NCBI RefSeq assembly: GCF_000732605.1
Contig: NZ_JPME01000015.1
Location: forward strand, 186,001-250,000
DNA from: Lacrimispora celerecrescens
GTDB taxonomy: Bacteria; Bacillota; Clostridia; Lachnospirales; Lachnospiraceae
Length of the DNA stretch: 64,000 bases
Direction of reading: 5' to 3'
Of this stretch, positions 26,745 to 35,200 are shown one piece after another. Within the stretch, counting starts at the first letter, position 1. Every line of letters starts with the position of its first letter. The notes under the pieces were generated by a model. That model did not search any database. It was not told the DNA's origin and saw only the letters and a program-made list of their open reading frames with translations. Made by a program: the position numbers and the translations under genes.

Positions 26745-27136
26745 AAACAGGAATTTTACACCCACAATTAGCAAGAGTCATGGCAGAACTCAGGCATATG
26801 GATATGCTGGTAATCGGAGATGCCGGACTTCCAATTCCAAAGGGAGTGGAACGGGTGGACTTAGGCTGGAAGCCGGGAAGCCCTGCTTATCTTGAGGTAC
26901 TGGAAGAAATAGAAAAGTATATGGTAACGGAAAAGGCTATATTTGCAGAGGAGGCACTTGCAGTAAGCCCTGAACTACATAAAAAGGCGCTGGCACTTCT
27001 GCCGGAAGGAATTCCGGTGGAGTATATACCCCATAAGGAATTAAAAAAGATGACTGAGGGGGCCAAGGCAATCATCCTGACAGGCGAATTTACAGGATAT
27101 ACCAACGTAGTATTAGTCTCAGGATGCGCATATTGA
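26738..27136 (+). CDS. rbsD: D-ribose pyranase
   Basis: RbsD interconverts pyranose and furanose forms of ribose, giving the kinase its preferred anomer. The 132-residue protein has the catalytic His20 in ELRHMD, the GDAGLPIP block and the ending TGEFTGYTNVVLVSG, which carries the conserved Tyr-Asn pair. The start overlaps the kinase stop by seven bases, so the two are translationally coupled. If the operon serves deoxyribose, this enzyme would act on that sugar; the sequence cannot decide. Confidence 0.93.
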   Translation: MLKTGILHPQLARVMAELRHMDMLVIGDAGLPIPKGVERVDLGWKPGSPAYLEVLEEIEKYMVTEKAIFAEEALAVSPELHKKALALLPEGIPVEYIPHKELKKMTEGAKAIILTGEFTGYTNVVLVSGCAY

Positions 27137-27166
27137 CCGGAATCAAAGGGGAAGTGGTGAAAACAT

Positions 27167-28678
27167 ATGGGAGGAAGGTTAGTTTTAAAACTGGAATCAA
27201 TCGTAAAGACGTTTCCCGGTGTCAAGGCTCTTGACGGGGTTCATCTGGAGATTTTTGAGGGAGAAGTCCATGCCCTGTGCGGAGAAAACGGGGCAGGGAA
27301 ATCTACCTTGATGAAAATAATCGCGGGAGCACAGCCTTATACTTCGGGAGCCATGTATCTGGTTGGGAAAGAGGTGGTGTTCCATTCCGCTAAAGATGCG
27401 GAAAAACATGGAATCGCCATGATCTATCAGGAATTTAATATGGTTCCGGAACTGTCGGTAGCAGAAAATATGTATCTTGGAAGACTACCTGTCAGTCCCT
27501 TTGGGAAAGTGGATTGGAACAAGCTGTACCGGGAAGCACAGGAAAATTTAGATCATCTGGGTTTAAAGTTCAGTGCAAAGACTAAGGTAAAGAATCTGTC
27601 GGTGGCAGAGGCTCAGATGACGGAGATTGCCAAGTGCCTGACTATCGGGGCAAAAATCATTATTATGGATGAACCCACCGCAGCACTGGCAGAAGAGGAA
27701 ATTCAGATTCTCTTTCGGACAATTGAGGAACTGAAGAAAAAGGGAATTGCAATCGTTTATATATCCCACCGTATGGATGAGATATTTCAGATTTCAGACC
27801 GTCTTACCGTTTTCCGCGACGGAAAATTCGTTGCATCAAAACTCATTGGAGAGACGGATTATGATGATGTGGTATCCATGATGGTCGGGCGCAATGTATC
27901 CAATCTGTACCCGGTAAGGGATTATAAAACCCAGGAAGTGGTATTTGAAGCCAGGAAAGTAAACAGCCGCGGGGTCCATGACGTCAGCTTAAAGCTTCAC
28001 AAAGGAGAAATTTTGGGGATTACAGGCCTTTTAGGTGCCGGTACCATAGAACTTTCCAAGCTGATTTACGGGGCCATTCCAATGGATAGCGGAGAGATTT
28101 ACGTACATGGTGAAAAAAAGGATTGTTCTTCTCCCAGAAAAGCATTAGAAGCTGGAATCGGGTTTGTCTCGGATGACAGAAAGCAGGAGGGGCTTGTTTT
28201 ATTAAGAAGCATCAAAGAAAATATCTCCATGTCATCTTTAAAAAAGCTGACCAAAGGATTCCGGCTGGATAACAAGCTGGAAGCGGACCGTGTACAGGAA
28301 CAGGTGAAAGCGCTTAATATTAAAGTCAGTTCCGCACAGCAGCCTGCCGGAAAGTTAAGCGGCGGCAACCAGCAGAAGGTAGTGTTTGCAAAGGTGCTTT
28401 TAGCGGATTCTGATATTCTGATTTTAGACGAACCCACACGAGGTGTCGATGTTGGGGCCAAAGCGGAAATCTATACCATTATGAACAAGCTGACGGAAGC
28501 GGGGAAGAGCATTCTGGTAATTTCTACGGATCTTCCGGAGCTGATTGGGGTCAGTGACCGCGTCATTGTTATGCGGGAAGGACGAACGGTATTAGAAATC
28601 TCCAAACAGGAAATGAATCAGGAAAAAATATTAGCACATGCGTCTGGAGGGGTAAGTGAAAATGAAACAGGAAACTAA
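27167..28678 (+). CDS. rbsA: Ribose-type ABC transporter, tandem ATPase
   Basis: The 503-residue protein contains two nucleotide-binding domains. Domain 1 has Walker A GENGAGKST (about residue 42), LSVAEAQMTEIAKCL and IIMDEPTAAL. Domain 2 has GLLGAGTIEL (a degenerate Walker A, normal for RbsA/MglA), SDDRKQEGL, LSGGNQQKVV and LILDEPTRGVDVG. It energises the RbsC channel. No alternative start lies in frame near the ribosome site, so ATG at 27167 is used although only GGGG-AAG precedes it. Its end overlaps rbsC by 17 bases. Confidence 0.93.
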   Translation: MGGRLVLKLESIVKTFPGVKALDGVHLEIFEGEVHALCGENGAGKSTLMKIIAGAQPYTSGAMYLVGKEVVFHSAKDAEKHGIAMIYQEFNMVPELSVAENMYLGRLPVSPFGKVDWNKLYREAQENLDHLGLKFSAKTKVKNLSVAEAQMTEIAKCLTIGAKIIIMDEPTAALAEEEIQILFRTIEELKKKGIAIVYISHRMDEIFQISDRLTVFRDGKFVASKLIGETDYDDVVSMMVGRNVSNLYPVRDYKTQEVVFEARKVNSRGVHDVSLKLHKGEILGITGLLGAGTIELSKLIYGAIPMDSGEIYVHGEKKDCSSPRKALEAGIGFVSDDRKQEGLVLLRSIKENISMSSLKKLTKGFRLDNKLEADRVQEQVKALNIKVSSAQQPAGKLSGGNQQKVVFAKVLLADSDILILDEPTRGVDVGAKAEIYTIMNKLTEAGKSILVISTDLPELIGVSDRVIVMREGRTVLEISKQEMNQEKILAHASGGVSENETGN

Positions 28679-29624
28679 GAAACGGTTAATCAACCAAATT
28701 AATATATATCGCTCGGTTTTGATCTTGCTGGTAATCTGTATCTTTGCCGCTTTTTTATCGGAAAGCTTCTTAAGTGTTTCCAACCTGTTTAATGTATTTA
28801 AGCAGGTGACAGTTGCCGGCATAATCGGATGCGGCATGACCTTTGTAATCCTTACCGGCGGAATCGATTTGTCCGTAGGTTCCATTCTGGGCTTTGCCGG
28901 AGTTGTAGCCTCCGGTGTGCTGGCTTCCACCGGCAATACTTTTCTTGCGGTACTTACAGCAGTCGCAATCGGAATAACCTGCGGAATTGTAAATGGATTT
29001 TTTATTTCTCAGTGCGGGATTCCCCCATTTATCGCCACCCTTGGCATGATGACCCTGCTTCGTGGCTGTGTTTTAGTCTACACCAAAGGTTCTCCCATTC
29101 CTGTCAAGGTGGATTCCTATAAGTTTATTGGAAAAGGTACGGTTCTGGGGGTTCCGGTACCTGTTATTATACTGATCGCTCTTTTCCTGCTGGCACACTA
29201 CATATTGACACAAACCAGCTTTGGACGCAGCATTTATGCATTTGGCGGAAACCGGGAAGCAGCCCGCTTATCCGGAATTTCCGTTAAAAAGACGGAGTGG
29301 ATGGCTTACATCATTAATGGCTTTTTAAGCGGCATCGCGGCAGTGGTTTTAACAGCCAGACTTGGGTCTGCACAATCCACCAGCGGACAGGGGATCGAGA
29401 TGGATGCCATTGCAGCGGTTATTCTTGGAGGTACTAGTTTAAGCGGGGGAACCGGATTTGTGCTGCCTACTGTGGTAGGTGCCATGATCATGGGAATTAT
29501 CGATAATATTCTTACGCTTATGAACGTAAATCCCCATGCCACCAATATTGTAAAGGGCGCAGTTGTACTCATTGCAGTTCTGGTGGACAAAAAGGTTAAG
29601 GATTTATCTGCGAAAGCAGAATAA
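28662..29624 (+). CDS. rbsC: Ribose-type ABC transporter permease
   Basis: The ATG at 28662 is nine bases after GGAGGGG; a GTG at 28656 is too close. The 320-residue membrane protein has about eight to ten segments and the family blocks FVILTGGIDLSVGSILGF, CGIPPFIATLGMMTLLRG, TSFGRSIYAFGGNREAARLSGI and AIAAVILGGTSLSGGTG. It forms the homodimeric channel for RbsA and RbsB. Confidence 0.93.
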   Translation: MKQETKKRLINQINIYRSVLILLVICIFAAFLSESFLSVSNLFNVFKQVTVAGIIGCGMTFVILTGGIDLSVGSILGFAGVVASGVLASTGNTFLAVLTAVAIGITCGIVNGFFISQCGIPPFIATLGMMTLLRGCVLVYTKGSPIPVKVDSYKFIGKGTVLGVPVPVIILIALFLLAHYILTQTSFGRSIYAFGGNREAARLSGISVKKTEWMAYIINGFLSGIAAVVLTARLGSAQSTSGQGIEMDAIAAVILGGTSLSGGTGFVLPTVVGAMIMGIIDNILTLMNVNPHATNIVKGAVVLIAVLVDKKVKDLSAKAE

Positions 29625-29665
29625 ATAAAACTATTAATATATAAAAGAAGGGAAGGTAAAAGATT

Positions 29666-30682
29666 ATGATCAAAAGAAAACACATGGCAGTTTTAGCAGC
29701 TGCAGGATTTGTCCTTGCATCACTGGCAGGATGCAGCGGTGGAAAGGAAACTGAAACCAAACAGGAGACCACACAGACAGAAGCAGCTACAACAGCAGCG
29801 GAGGCTAAGGCAGAGGCAAAGTCAGGGGACAAGAAATACGTAGTAGGTCTTGCTATGAATACTCAGACAAATCCATTCTTTGTGGATGTAAAAGACGGGG
29901 TACAAAAGGCCGCAGACGAATTAGGAGTAGAACTTTATATTACAGATGCGCAGGATGACCCTGCAATTCAGATGAAGGATGTAGAAAACTTAATCACCAA
30001 AAAACCGGATTGCATTATCATTGATACTTGTGATTCGGATGCAATTGTATCTTCTATAGAAGCTTGTAACGAAGCCGGTATCCCGGTACTTACCATGGAC
30101 CGTGAGGCCAGCGGCGGGGAAGTGGTTTCTCATATCGGCTACGATGCCATCAAATCCGGTAAACTGGCCGGCGAGTATCTGGTAGATACACTTGGAGGCA
30201 AAGGAAATATCGTAGAAATCCAGGGTATTATGGGAACCAATGTGGCTCAGAGCCGTTCCAAGGGCTTTAACGAAGCCATAAGCCAGCATCCTGACATGAA
30301 GATCGTTGCCTGCCAGGTTGCAGATTTTGACCGTGCTAAGGGCATGAGCGTAATGGAAAATATCCTTCAGGCCAATGACCACATTGACGGATTATATGCT
30401 GCCAACGATGAAATGCTTCTTGGTGCTTTGGAAGCGATTGAAGCTGCCGGCCGTTTAGATGAGATTACCATGATCGGCTGTGATGCCATTGATGACACCA
30501 TTGAAGCCATTAAAGCAGGAAAGGTTAATGCAACGATTGCAGAGCCTCCTTTCTTCCTGGGAAAAGCAATTATGACCGCTGCATACAATCATCTGCAGGG
30601 AAAAGACGTAGATAAGTATGTGATCCTGGATAACGAACTGGTAACAGCTGATAACGTAAATGAATTAGTTACAAAAGAATAA
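29666..30682 (+). CDS. rbsB: Ribose-type ABC transporter substrate-binding lipoprotein
   Basis: The 338-residue protein has a lipoprotein signal ending at Cys23 (SLAGCSGG), then a low-complexity Thr/Ala/Glu linker of about 35 residues that lifts the domain from the membrane. The binding domain starts VVGLAMNTQTNPFFVDVKDG and keeps the RbsB-like TMDREASGG, AANDEMLLGALEA and IGCDAIDD blocks. It is the last gene of the lacI-deoC-rbsKDACB unit and is followed by a strong terminator. Ribose and 2-deoxyribose are both possible ligands. Confidence 0.92.
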   Translation: MIKRKHMAVLAAAGFVLASLAGCSGGKETETKQETTQTEAATTAAEAKAEAKSGDKKYVVGLAMNTQTNPFFVDVKDGVQKAADELGVELYITDAQDDPAIQMKDVENLITKKPDCIIIDTCDSDAIVSSIEACNEAGIPVLTMDREASGGEVVSHIGYDAIKSGKLAGEYLVDTLGGKGNIVEIQGIMGTNVAQSRSKGFNEAISQHPDMKIVACQVADFDRAKGMSVMENILQANDHIDGLYAANDEMLLGALEAIEAAGRLDEITMIGCDAIDDTIEAIKAGKVNATIAEPPFFLGKAIMTAAYNHLQGKDVDKYVILDNELVTADNVNELVTKE

Positions 30683-30698
30683 TCTATATTTTTATTAG

Positions 30699-30743
30699 CA
30701 GCGGCATCAGACCGATCAATTCGGTCTGATGCCGCTGTTTTTT
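30699..30743 (+). terminator. Strong intrinsic terminator after rbsB
   Basis: A 17-bp perfect stem (CAGCGGCATCAGACCGA / TCGGTCTGATGCCGCTG), loop of five bases, then T6. Confidence 0.95.
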
Positions 30744-30969
30744 ATGAATTGCCTTTTTGGCTTTGGAATCATTCATAATATTTCTTCTTTTATCCGGAGA
30801 CGCTGCATGGTATGATGAAATCAAAATAGGTGGAACATAGTAAAAACATAAAATCTTATAAATTCTCATATTAACGGTATATTATTAAATCTGTGAAAAG
30901 CCGCAGCAAAATTATCCGGAATTTAACTAAAAATTTAGGTATGATTGTTTTGAAAGGAGGAATCAGGCT

Positions 30970-31845
30970 ATGAATACACTGGCTCAATGGAATGATGCGA
31001 TGGCATATATTGAAAAAAATTTGATGTTTGATATTGAGCCAAGTCAAATATCACGCATATCCGGCTGTTCAGAATACCATTTTCGCAGAATGTTTTCTTT
31101 TCTTGCCGGAATGCCATTAGGTGAATATATTCGCCGCAGACGGCTTTCGGTAGCAGGGCTTATCTTACAGAAGGAATCAGTAAAAGTCATTGATTTAGCA
31201 TTGCAGCTTGGTTATGAATCACCGGAAGCCTTTAGTAAAGCGTTTCAAGTGATGCATGGAGTTACCCCGTCGCAAGCTAAGAAAGCAAATACAGAACTTA
31301 AAGTCCTGCCGCCAATGACTTTTCAGTTAACAATCAAAGGGGGATTGGAAATGAATTATCGTGTTGTAGAAAAAGATGGATTTTATATTGTTGGATTTAA
31401 AAAAAGAATTACAATGCAGTTTAAAGGTATCAATACACAGATGGACTCATTGGTACAAAAACTAACTCCTCAGGTCATTGATGAGTTAAAAGGTTTTTGC
31501 GATGTAGAACCAAAGGGAATACTCAGTGTTTCTGCGAATTTTGATGAACGTACTACAGAAGGCTCTCAGCTTGACCAGTATGTGGGAGTTGCCACTTCCA
31601 GGGCGGCTTCAAACGGTTATGACATCTTGCATGTTGCAGCCTCCACTTGGGCAGTATTTAAAGTGGTTGGTACGTTTCCGGATGCGATTCAGGACACGTG
31701 GTCCCAAATATATGCTGAATGGTTCCCGGCATCTGGATATGAATTGACCGGGGGGCCAGAGTTATTGTGGAATGAAACCCCAGATACGAGTAGTCCGGAT
31801 TATAAAAGTGAGATATGGATCCCTGTTCACAAAATTAACGGTTAA
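30970..31845 (+). CDS. AraC family regulator with GyrI-like effector-binding domain
   Basis: The 291-residue protein has the AraC double helix-turn-helix at the N-terminus (residues 10-105: ISRISGCSEYHFRRMFSFLAG and VIDLALQLGYESPEAFSKAF). A GyrI-like small-molecule-binding domain begins at about residue 125 (MNYRVVEKDGFYIVGFKKR). This Rob/SoxS-BltR-like arrangement is typical of regulators that sense cationic or hydrophobic compounds. The start follows GAAAGGAGG. No target gene is obvious; it is isolated by terminators on both sides. Confidence 0.88.
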   Translation: MNTLAQWNDAMAYIEKNLMFDIEPSQISRISGCSEYHFRRMFSFLAGMPLGEYIRRRRLSVAGLILQKESVKVIDLALQLGYESPEAFSKAFQVMHGVTPSQAKKANTELKVLPPMTFQLTIKGGLEMNYRVVEKDGFYIVGFKKRITMQFKGINTQMDSLVQKLTPQVIDELKGFCDVEPKGILSVSANFDERTTEGSQLDQYVGVATSRAASNGYDILHVAASTWAVFKVVGTFPDAIQDTWSQIYAEWFPASGYELTGGPELLWNETPDTSSPDYKSEIWIPVHKING

Positions 31846-31869
31846 ATTTACAGAGTGTCATATTCAATA

Positions 31870-31916
31870 AAAAAAGCGGCAGTTTAGTAATCGGAATGAT
31901 TCTAAGCCGCCGCTTT
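31870..31916 (+). terminator. Probable terminator after the AraC gene
   Basis: AAAAAGCGGC and GCCGCCGCTTT pair around an AT-rich arm with GTTTAG/CTAAG-like inner pairing; the T tract is short. Confidence 0.5.
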
Positions 31917-32056
31917 GCTATAGATCGGAAGGGACTGAGCCGGCCTGGCTTGATTTTTTAGAGCCTTTTTTTCATTTTCTGCAACTTTTTTGCGTCTGAA
32001 ATCATCTATATAACAGAACGGCAAAAATGTCTGTTAAAAGACAGAAAGGGTAACAA

Positions 32057-32548
32057 ATGAGACAAGAGAACTATGATAAGATGACAGGCTACATCATTGA
32101 AAATCAGAAAAAATTTTACCGGCTGGCATTCAGCTACGCCCAGAACCAGGAGGATGCCCTGGATATTGTTCAGAATGCGGTATTAAAAGCCCTGGATCAT
32201 TATGAATCCTTAAAAAATTACGACGCTATTAAAACGTGGTTTTACAGAATTCTTGTGAACGAAAGCATTTACTTCCTAAAGAAAAATAAAAAAGAGATCG
32301 CCTCAGGAGAAGAACTGGGTCTGGAGATTCCCTATTATGAACAGGGCTATGAACCATCGGATGACCTTTATGACGATATCAATCGATTGGATATTGAAAT
32401 ACAAAACATCATTAAGCTTCGTTTTTTTGAAGAAATGTCGCTGAAAGAGATTGCAGAAATCACCGGTGACAATTTAAACACGGTAAAGGCAAGGCTGTAC
32501 CGTGGCTTAAAAATGTTAAAGCAGAATATTCAGGAGGTAAACCTATGA
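32057..32548 (+). CDS. sigV: ECF RNA polymerase sigma factor, SigV type
   Basis: The 163-residue protein has only sigma regions 2 and 4, as expected of an ECF factor. Region 2 has YRLAFSYAQNQEDALDIVQNAVLKAL and KTWFYRILVNESI; region 4 has LRFFEEMSLKEIAEITGDNLNTVKARLYRGLKMLK. The next gene, overlapping by four bases, encodes an RsiV-like anti-sigma factor, so the pair matches the SigV-RsiV envelope-stress module that in Bacillus subtilis and Clostridioides difficile responds to lysozyme. The sigma gene starts after AGAAAGGG. Confidence 0.88.
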   Translation: MRQENYDKMTGYIIENQKKFYRLAFSYAQNQEDALDIVQNAVLKALDHYESLKNYDAIKTWFYRILVNESIYFLKKNKKEIASGEELGLEIPYYEQGYEPSDDLYDDINRLDIEIQNIIKLRFFEEMSLKEIAEITGDNLNTVKARLYRGLKMLKQNIQEVNL

Positions 32549-33432
32549 ACCAGATGGATCATGCAAAAAAAAGATACGATGAGACTCCCATTCCAGAGGA
32601 ATTAAACGGACGTATACTGGGGGCCATTGAGGAATTTGAAGAAAAAAAAGCAGCGAGCAGCCAGAATAATATTGGGATTGGTAAGAGAAGGTACTATAAA
32701 TGGGGATTGGGAACAGCGGCAGCTTTCTTTCTTACATTTACTGCAGCACTGAACATAAACACAGCATTTGCTGAGGAGGTACATCAGCTTCCGGTTGTAG
32801 GTGCAATAGCAAGGATCCTGACTGTAAGCTCCTATAAAAAGACTGTAGGGGATGAAAAAGTTTCGGTAGAAGTGCCGGGGGTAGAATTTATCCAAAATGA
32901 CACCCAAGGACTTTCCAAGCAAATAAATGAAGAAATCCAGGAAATCTGCAGCAGATATGCGGATGAATCATTGGAGCGTGCACAGGATTACAAACAGGCA
33001 TTTTTGGATACAGGAGGAACAGAAGCAGAATGGGCGGAGCATAAGATCGAGATCAAGGTGTGGTATGAGATCAAGGCCCAAAGCGATGACTATCTTTCTT
33101 TTGTGGTAAGGGGAACAGAGAGCTGGACCTCTGCCTACAGTCAGGAAAAATATTATAATATAGACTTAAAATCAGGAAAGCTATTATCTCTAGGTGATGT
33201 TCTTGGAGAGGATTACATCAATAAGGCAAATGACAGCATTAATAGCCAGATAGAGGAAAAATCAAAGGAAATCGGTATTCCGTTTTTTACTCCTGAGGAA
33301 GGCGGTTTCGAAAGTATTTCTGATGAGACAAAATTTTATATGAAGGATAATGGAAACCCGGTTATAGTTTTTGACAAATATGAGATAGCACCTGGAGCGG
33401 CCGGGGCGGTTGAATTTGAAATAAATAGGTAA
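32545..33432 (+). CDS. rsiV: Anti-sigma factor, RsiV type (DUF3298 domain)
   Basis: The 295-residue protein has a cytoplasmic N-terminal part of about 50 residues for sigma binding, one membrane segment (about 51-75, WGLGTAAAFFLTFTAALN) and a large outside domain. The C-terminal part (YYNIDLKSGKLLSLGDVLGEDY through FDKYEIAPGAAGAVEFEI) is the DUF3298/RsiV fold that binds lysozyme in B. subtilis, which triggers cleavage and frees SigV. A signal-peptidase-like NTAFA sits at the end of the membrane segment. Start overlaps the sigma stop (ATGA). Confidence 0.85.
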   Translation: MNQMDHAKKRYDETPIPEELNGRILGAIEEFEEKKAASSQNNIGIGKRRYYKWGLGTAAAFFLTFTAALNINTAFAEEVHQLPVVGAIARILTVSSYKKTVGDEKVSVEVPGVEFIQNDTQGLSKQINEEIQEICSRYADESLERAQDYKQAFLDTGGTEAEWAEHKIEIKVWYEIKAQSDDYLSFVVRGTESWTSAYSQEKYYNIDLKSGKLLSLGDVLGEDYINKANDSINSQIEEKSKEIGIPFFTPEEGGFESISDETKFYMKDNGNPVIVFDKYEIAPGAAGAVEFEINR

Positions 33433-33469
33433 GAGTAAATTTTGTTTATATCACTGAAAGGCTGACTGG

Positions 33470-33512
33470 AAAACAAGCGTATCGTATACGATAGAAGATA
33501 TGCTTGTTTTTT
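33470..33512 (+). terminator. Intrinsic terminator after rsiV
   Basis: AAAACAAGCGTATC pairs with GATATGCTTGTTTT (one G-U or mismatch), followed by TT; the stem lies 37 bases after the stop. Confidence 0.8.
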
Positions 33513-33639
33513 GCGCTTAGCCGATATCATTCCGAGCTTGTACTTTTTATTCTTATTCGTTACAATCAAACTATCCACTATAACACCAGACTTTTATATG
33601 ATGCTATTATGGTGGAATAGAATGGTGGTGATAAATAAA

Positions 33640-34407
33640 ATGAAAACTTATACGACATCTGAAATTGCGCGTAGTATAGGAATCCATTCCAATACAGTAC
33701 GACTTTATGAAGAACTAGAGCTTATTCCTAAAGCGGAGCGGAAGGAAAACGGGTATCGCGTATTTACAGATTTTCATATGGAACAGATAAAGTTTGCAAG
33801 AATCGCGCTAAAGGTCGAGGTTTTGCAAAATGGATTGAGAAAACAGGCAATTACTATTATTAAGACCTCAGCTTCCGGAAATTTTGATAAGGCGATTGGC
33901 TTGACGGAACATTATTTGCAGCAGATAAAAAATGAGCAGAAAAATGCGGAAGAAGCCATAGAAATCACCCAAAGGCTGTTATCAGGCAGCAGCCTGGGAG
34001 AAGAATCCGGCACAATGGTTTTAACCAGAAAAGAAACGGCCGATTATTTACAAATTTCAATGGACGCTTTAAGAAATTGGGAAATGAATGGCCTGCTCAC
34101 TATAAAACGAAAACAAAATGGATACCGGGTTTATACGGATAAAGATATTCGGCGGCTCAAAATTATACGTTCTCTGCGCTGCGCAAATTATTCCCTTTCG
34201 GCAATTTTGCGAATGCTGAATACATTATCCCAGAATCCCAAAGCAGATATCCGCCAAGTGATTGATACACCGGACGAAAGCGATGATATTATTTCCGTAT
34301 GCGATAAGCTTCTCACTTCCCTGCATTATGCGGAAGAAAATGCGAAAGTCATGCTGATGCACCTTGAAGAGATAAAAAAACAATTTGAAACAAACCCTAC
34401 ACTTTAA
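33640..34407 (+). CDS. Double MerR-domain transcriptional regulator
   Basis: The frame is open to 33511, but I start at ATG 33640 (MKTYTTSEIARSIG) because the earlier part encodes no recognisable domain and GGTGGTG lies upstream. The 255-residue protein contains two MerR winged helices: residues 3-70 (TSEIARSIGIHSNTVRLYEE ... NGYRVFTDFHMEQIKFA) and about 127-195 (RKETADYLQISMDALRNWEMNG ... NGYRVYTDKDIRRLKII). A single MerR monomer normally has one. It precedes an ABC exporter and probably controls it. The gene is bracketed by near-identical 19-base copies (33576 and 34400). Confidence 0.85.
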   Translation: MKTYTTSEIARSIGIHSNTVRLYEELELIPKAERKENGYRVFTDFHMEQIKFARIALKVEVLQNGLRKQAITIIKTSASGNFDKAIGLTEHYLQQIKNEQKNAEEAIEITQRLLSGSSLGEESGTMVLTRKETADYLQISMDALRNWEMNGLLTIKRKQNGYRVYTDKDIRRLKIIRSLRCANYSLSAILRMLNTLSQNPKADIRQVIDTPDESDDIISVCDKLLTSLHYAEENAKVMLMHLEEIKKQFETNPTL

Positions 34408-34437
34408 CACCAGACTTTGCTCTGGTGTTATTCTTTT
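34405..34437 (+). terminator. Terminator or attenuator between MerR gene and ABC exporter genes
   Basis: TAACACCAGA (34405-34414) and TCTGGTGTTA (34421-34430) form a perfect stem, loop of six, then TTCTTTTT. The stop codon of the regulator overlaps the stem, and the exporter's ribosome site is 21 bases beyond it. Confidence 0.8.
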
Positions 34438-34468
34438 TATGAAAAGAAAAAAGGAGGGATTTTATCGC

Positions 34469-35200
34469 ATGGAAACAACCATTGAAGTAAAGGAACTGTG
34501 CAAGTCTTACGCCCAAATAAAAGCCATAGAGAATATTAATATCTCAATTTGCCGCGGGGAAGTGTTTGGCTTACTTGGAGCAAATGGTGCGGGTAAAAGC
34601 ACCGCAATCGAATGTATCCTGGGGACGAAAAAACAGGATAGCGGGACGGTATCCATTTTAGGAATGAATCCGAAAAAAAATCGAAAGAAACTTTTTGAGA
34701 GGGTGGGTGTTCAATTTCAAGAGGCCAATTATCAGGAAAAAATCAGAGTAGATGAGCTTTGTGAAGTTACTGCTTCGCTTTACAAAAACACTTTGGATTA
34801 TGGCGTCCTTTTAGAACAGTTCGGACTTTATGAAAAGTCAAAAAGCCTGGTCAGTGAACTTTCGGGAGGTCAGAAGCAACGGCTTTTTATCGTGCTTGCG
34901 CTAATCCCAGATCCCGAAGTAGTGTTTTTAGACGAACTGACCACAGGATTGGATGCCAGGGCACGGAGGGAAGTATGGAGGAGTCTTTCTCAGTTAAAAG
35001 AAAAAGGAATTACCATTTTGCTGACCTCACATTTTATGGATGAGGTGGAAACTCTTTGTGACAGGATCATGATTTTGAAGAATGGGGAGAGCATATTTTG
35101 CGGTTCCGTAAAGGAAGCGGTGGAAGCAAGTCCTTATGAAAAATTTGAGGATGCATATCTATGGTATACGGATGGGGAGGGTGAATATGAAAACATTTAA
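34469..35200 (+). CDS. ABC exporter ATPase (BcrA/CcmA type)
   Basis: The ATG at 34469 follows AAGGAGGGA by nine bases; the product has 243 residues. Walker A GANGAGKST, Q-loop VQFQEANYQEK, signature LSGGQKQRLFI, Walker B VVFLDELTTGLD and switch LTSHFMDEVETL are all intact, so it should hydrolyse ATP. The group (DrrA/BcrA/YadG-like) drives export of drugs, lipids or peptides with an ABC-2 permease, which follows with a 14-base overlap. Confidence 0.9.
   Translation: METTIEVKELCKSYAQIKAIENINISICRGEVFGLLGANGAGKSTAIECILGTKKQDSGTVSILGMNPKKNRKKLFERVGVQFQEANYQEKIRVDELCEVTASLYKNTLDYGVLLEQFGLYEKSKSLVSELSGGQKQRLFIVLALIPDPEVVFLDELTTGLDARARREVWRSLSQLKEKGITILLTSHFMDEVETLCDRIMILKNGESIFCGSVKEAVEASPYEKFEDAYLWYTDGEGEYENI

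Noticed and set aside
30684-30869. 61-codon minus-strand frame after rbsB
   Set aside because: Its last part is simply the rbsB terminator stem read backwards; no ribosome site or family match.
31980-31996. ECF-type (SigV) promoter upstream of sigV: GCAAC ... CGTC
   Set aside because: The spacing between the two elements is seven bases, not the 16-17 needed, so autoregulation cannot be claimed from it.
33511-33639. Longer N-terminus for the double-MerR protein
   Set aside because: The added 43 residues are encoded by promoter-like AT-rich DNA and precede the conserved MerR start; no ribosome site at 33511.
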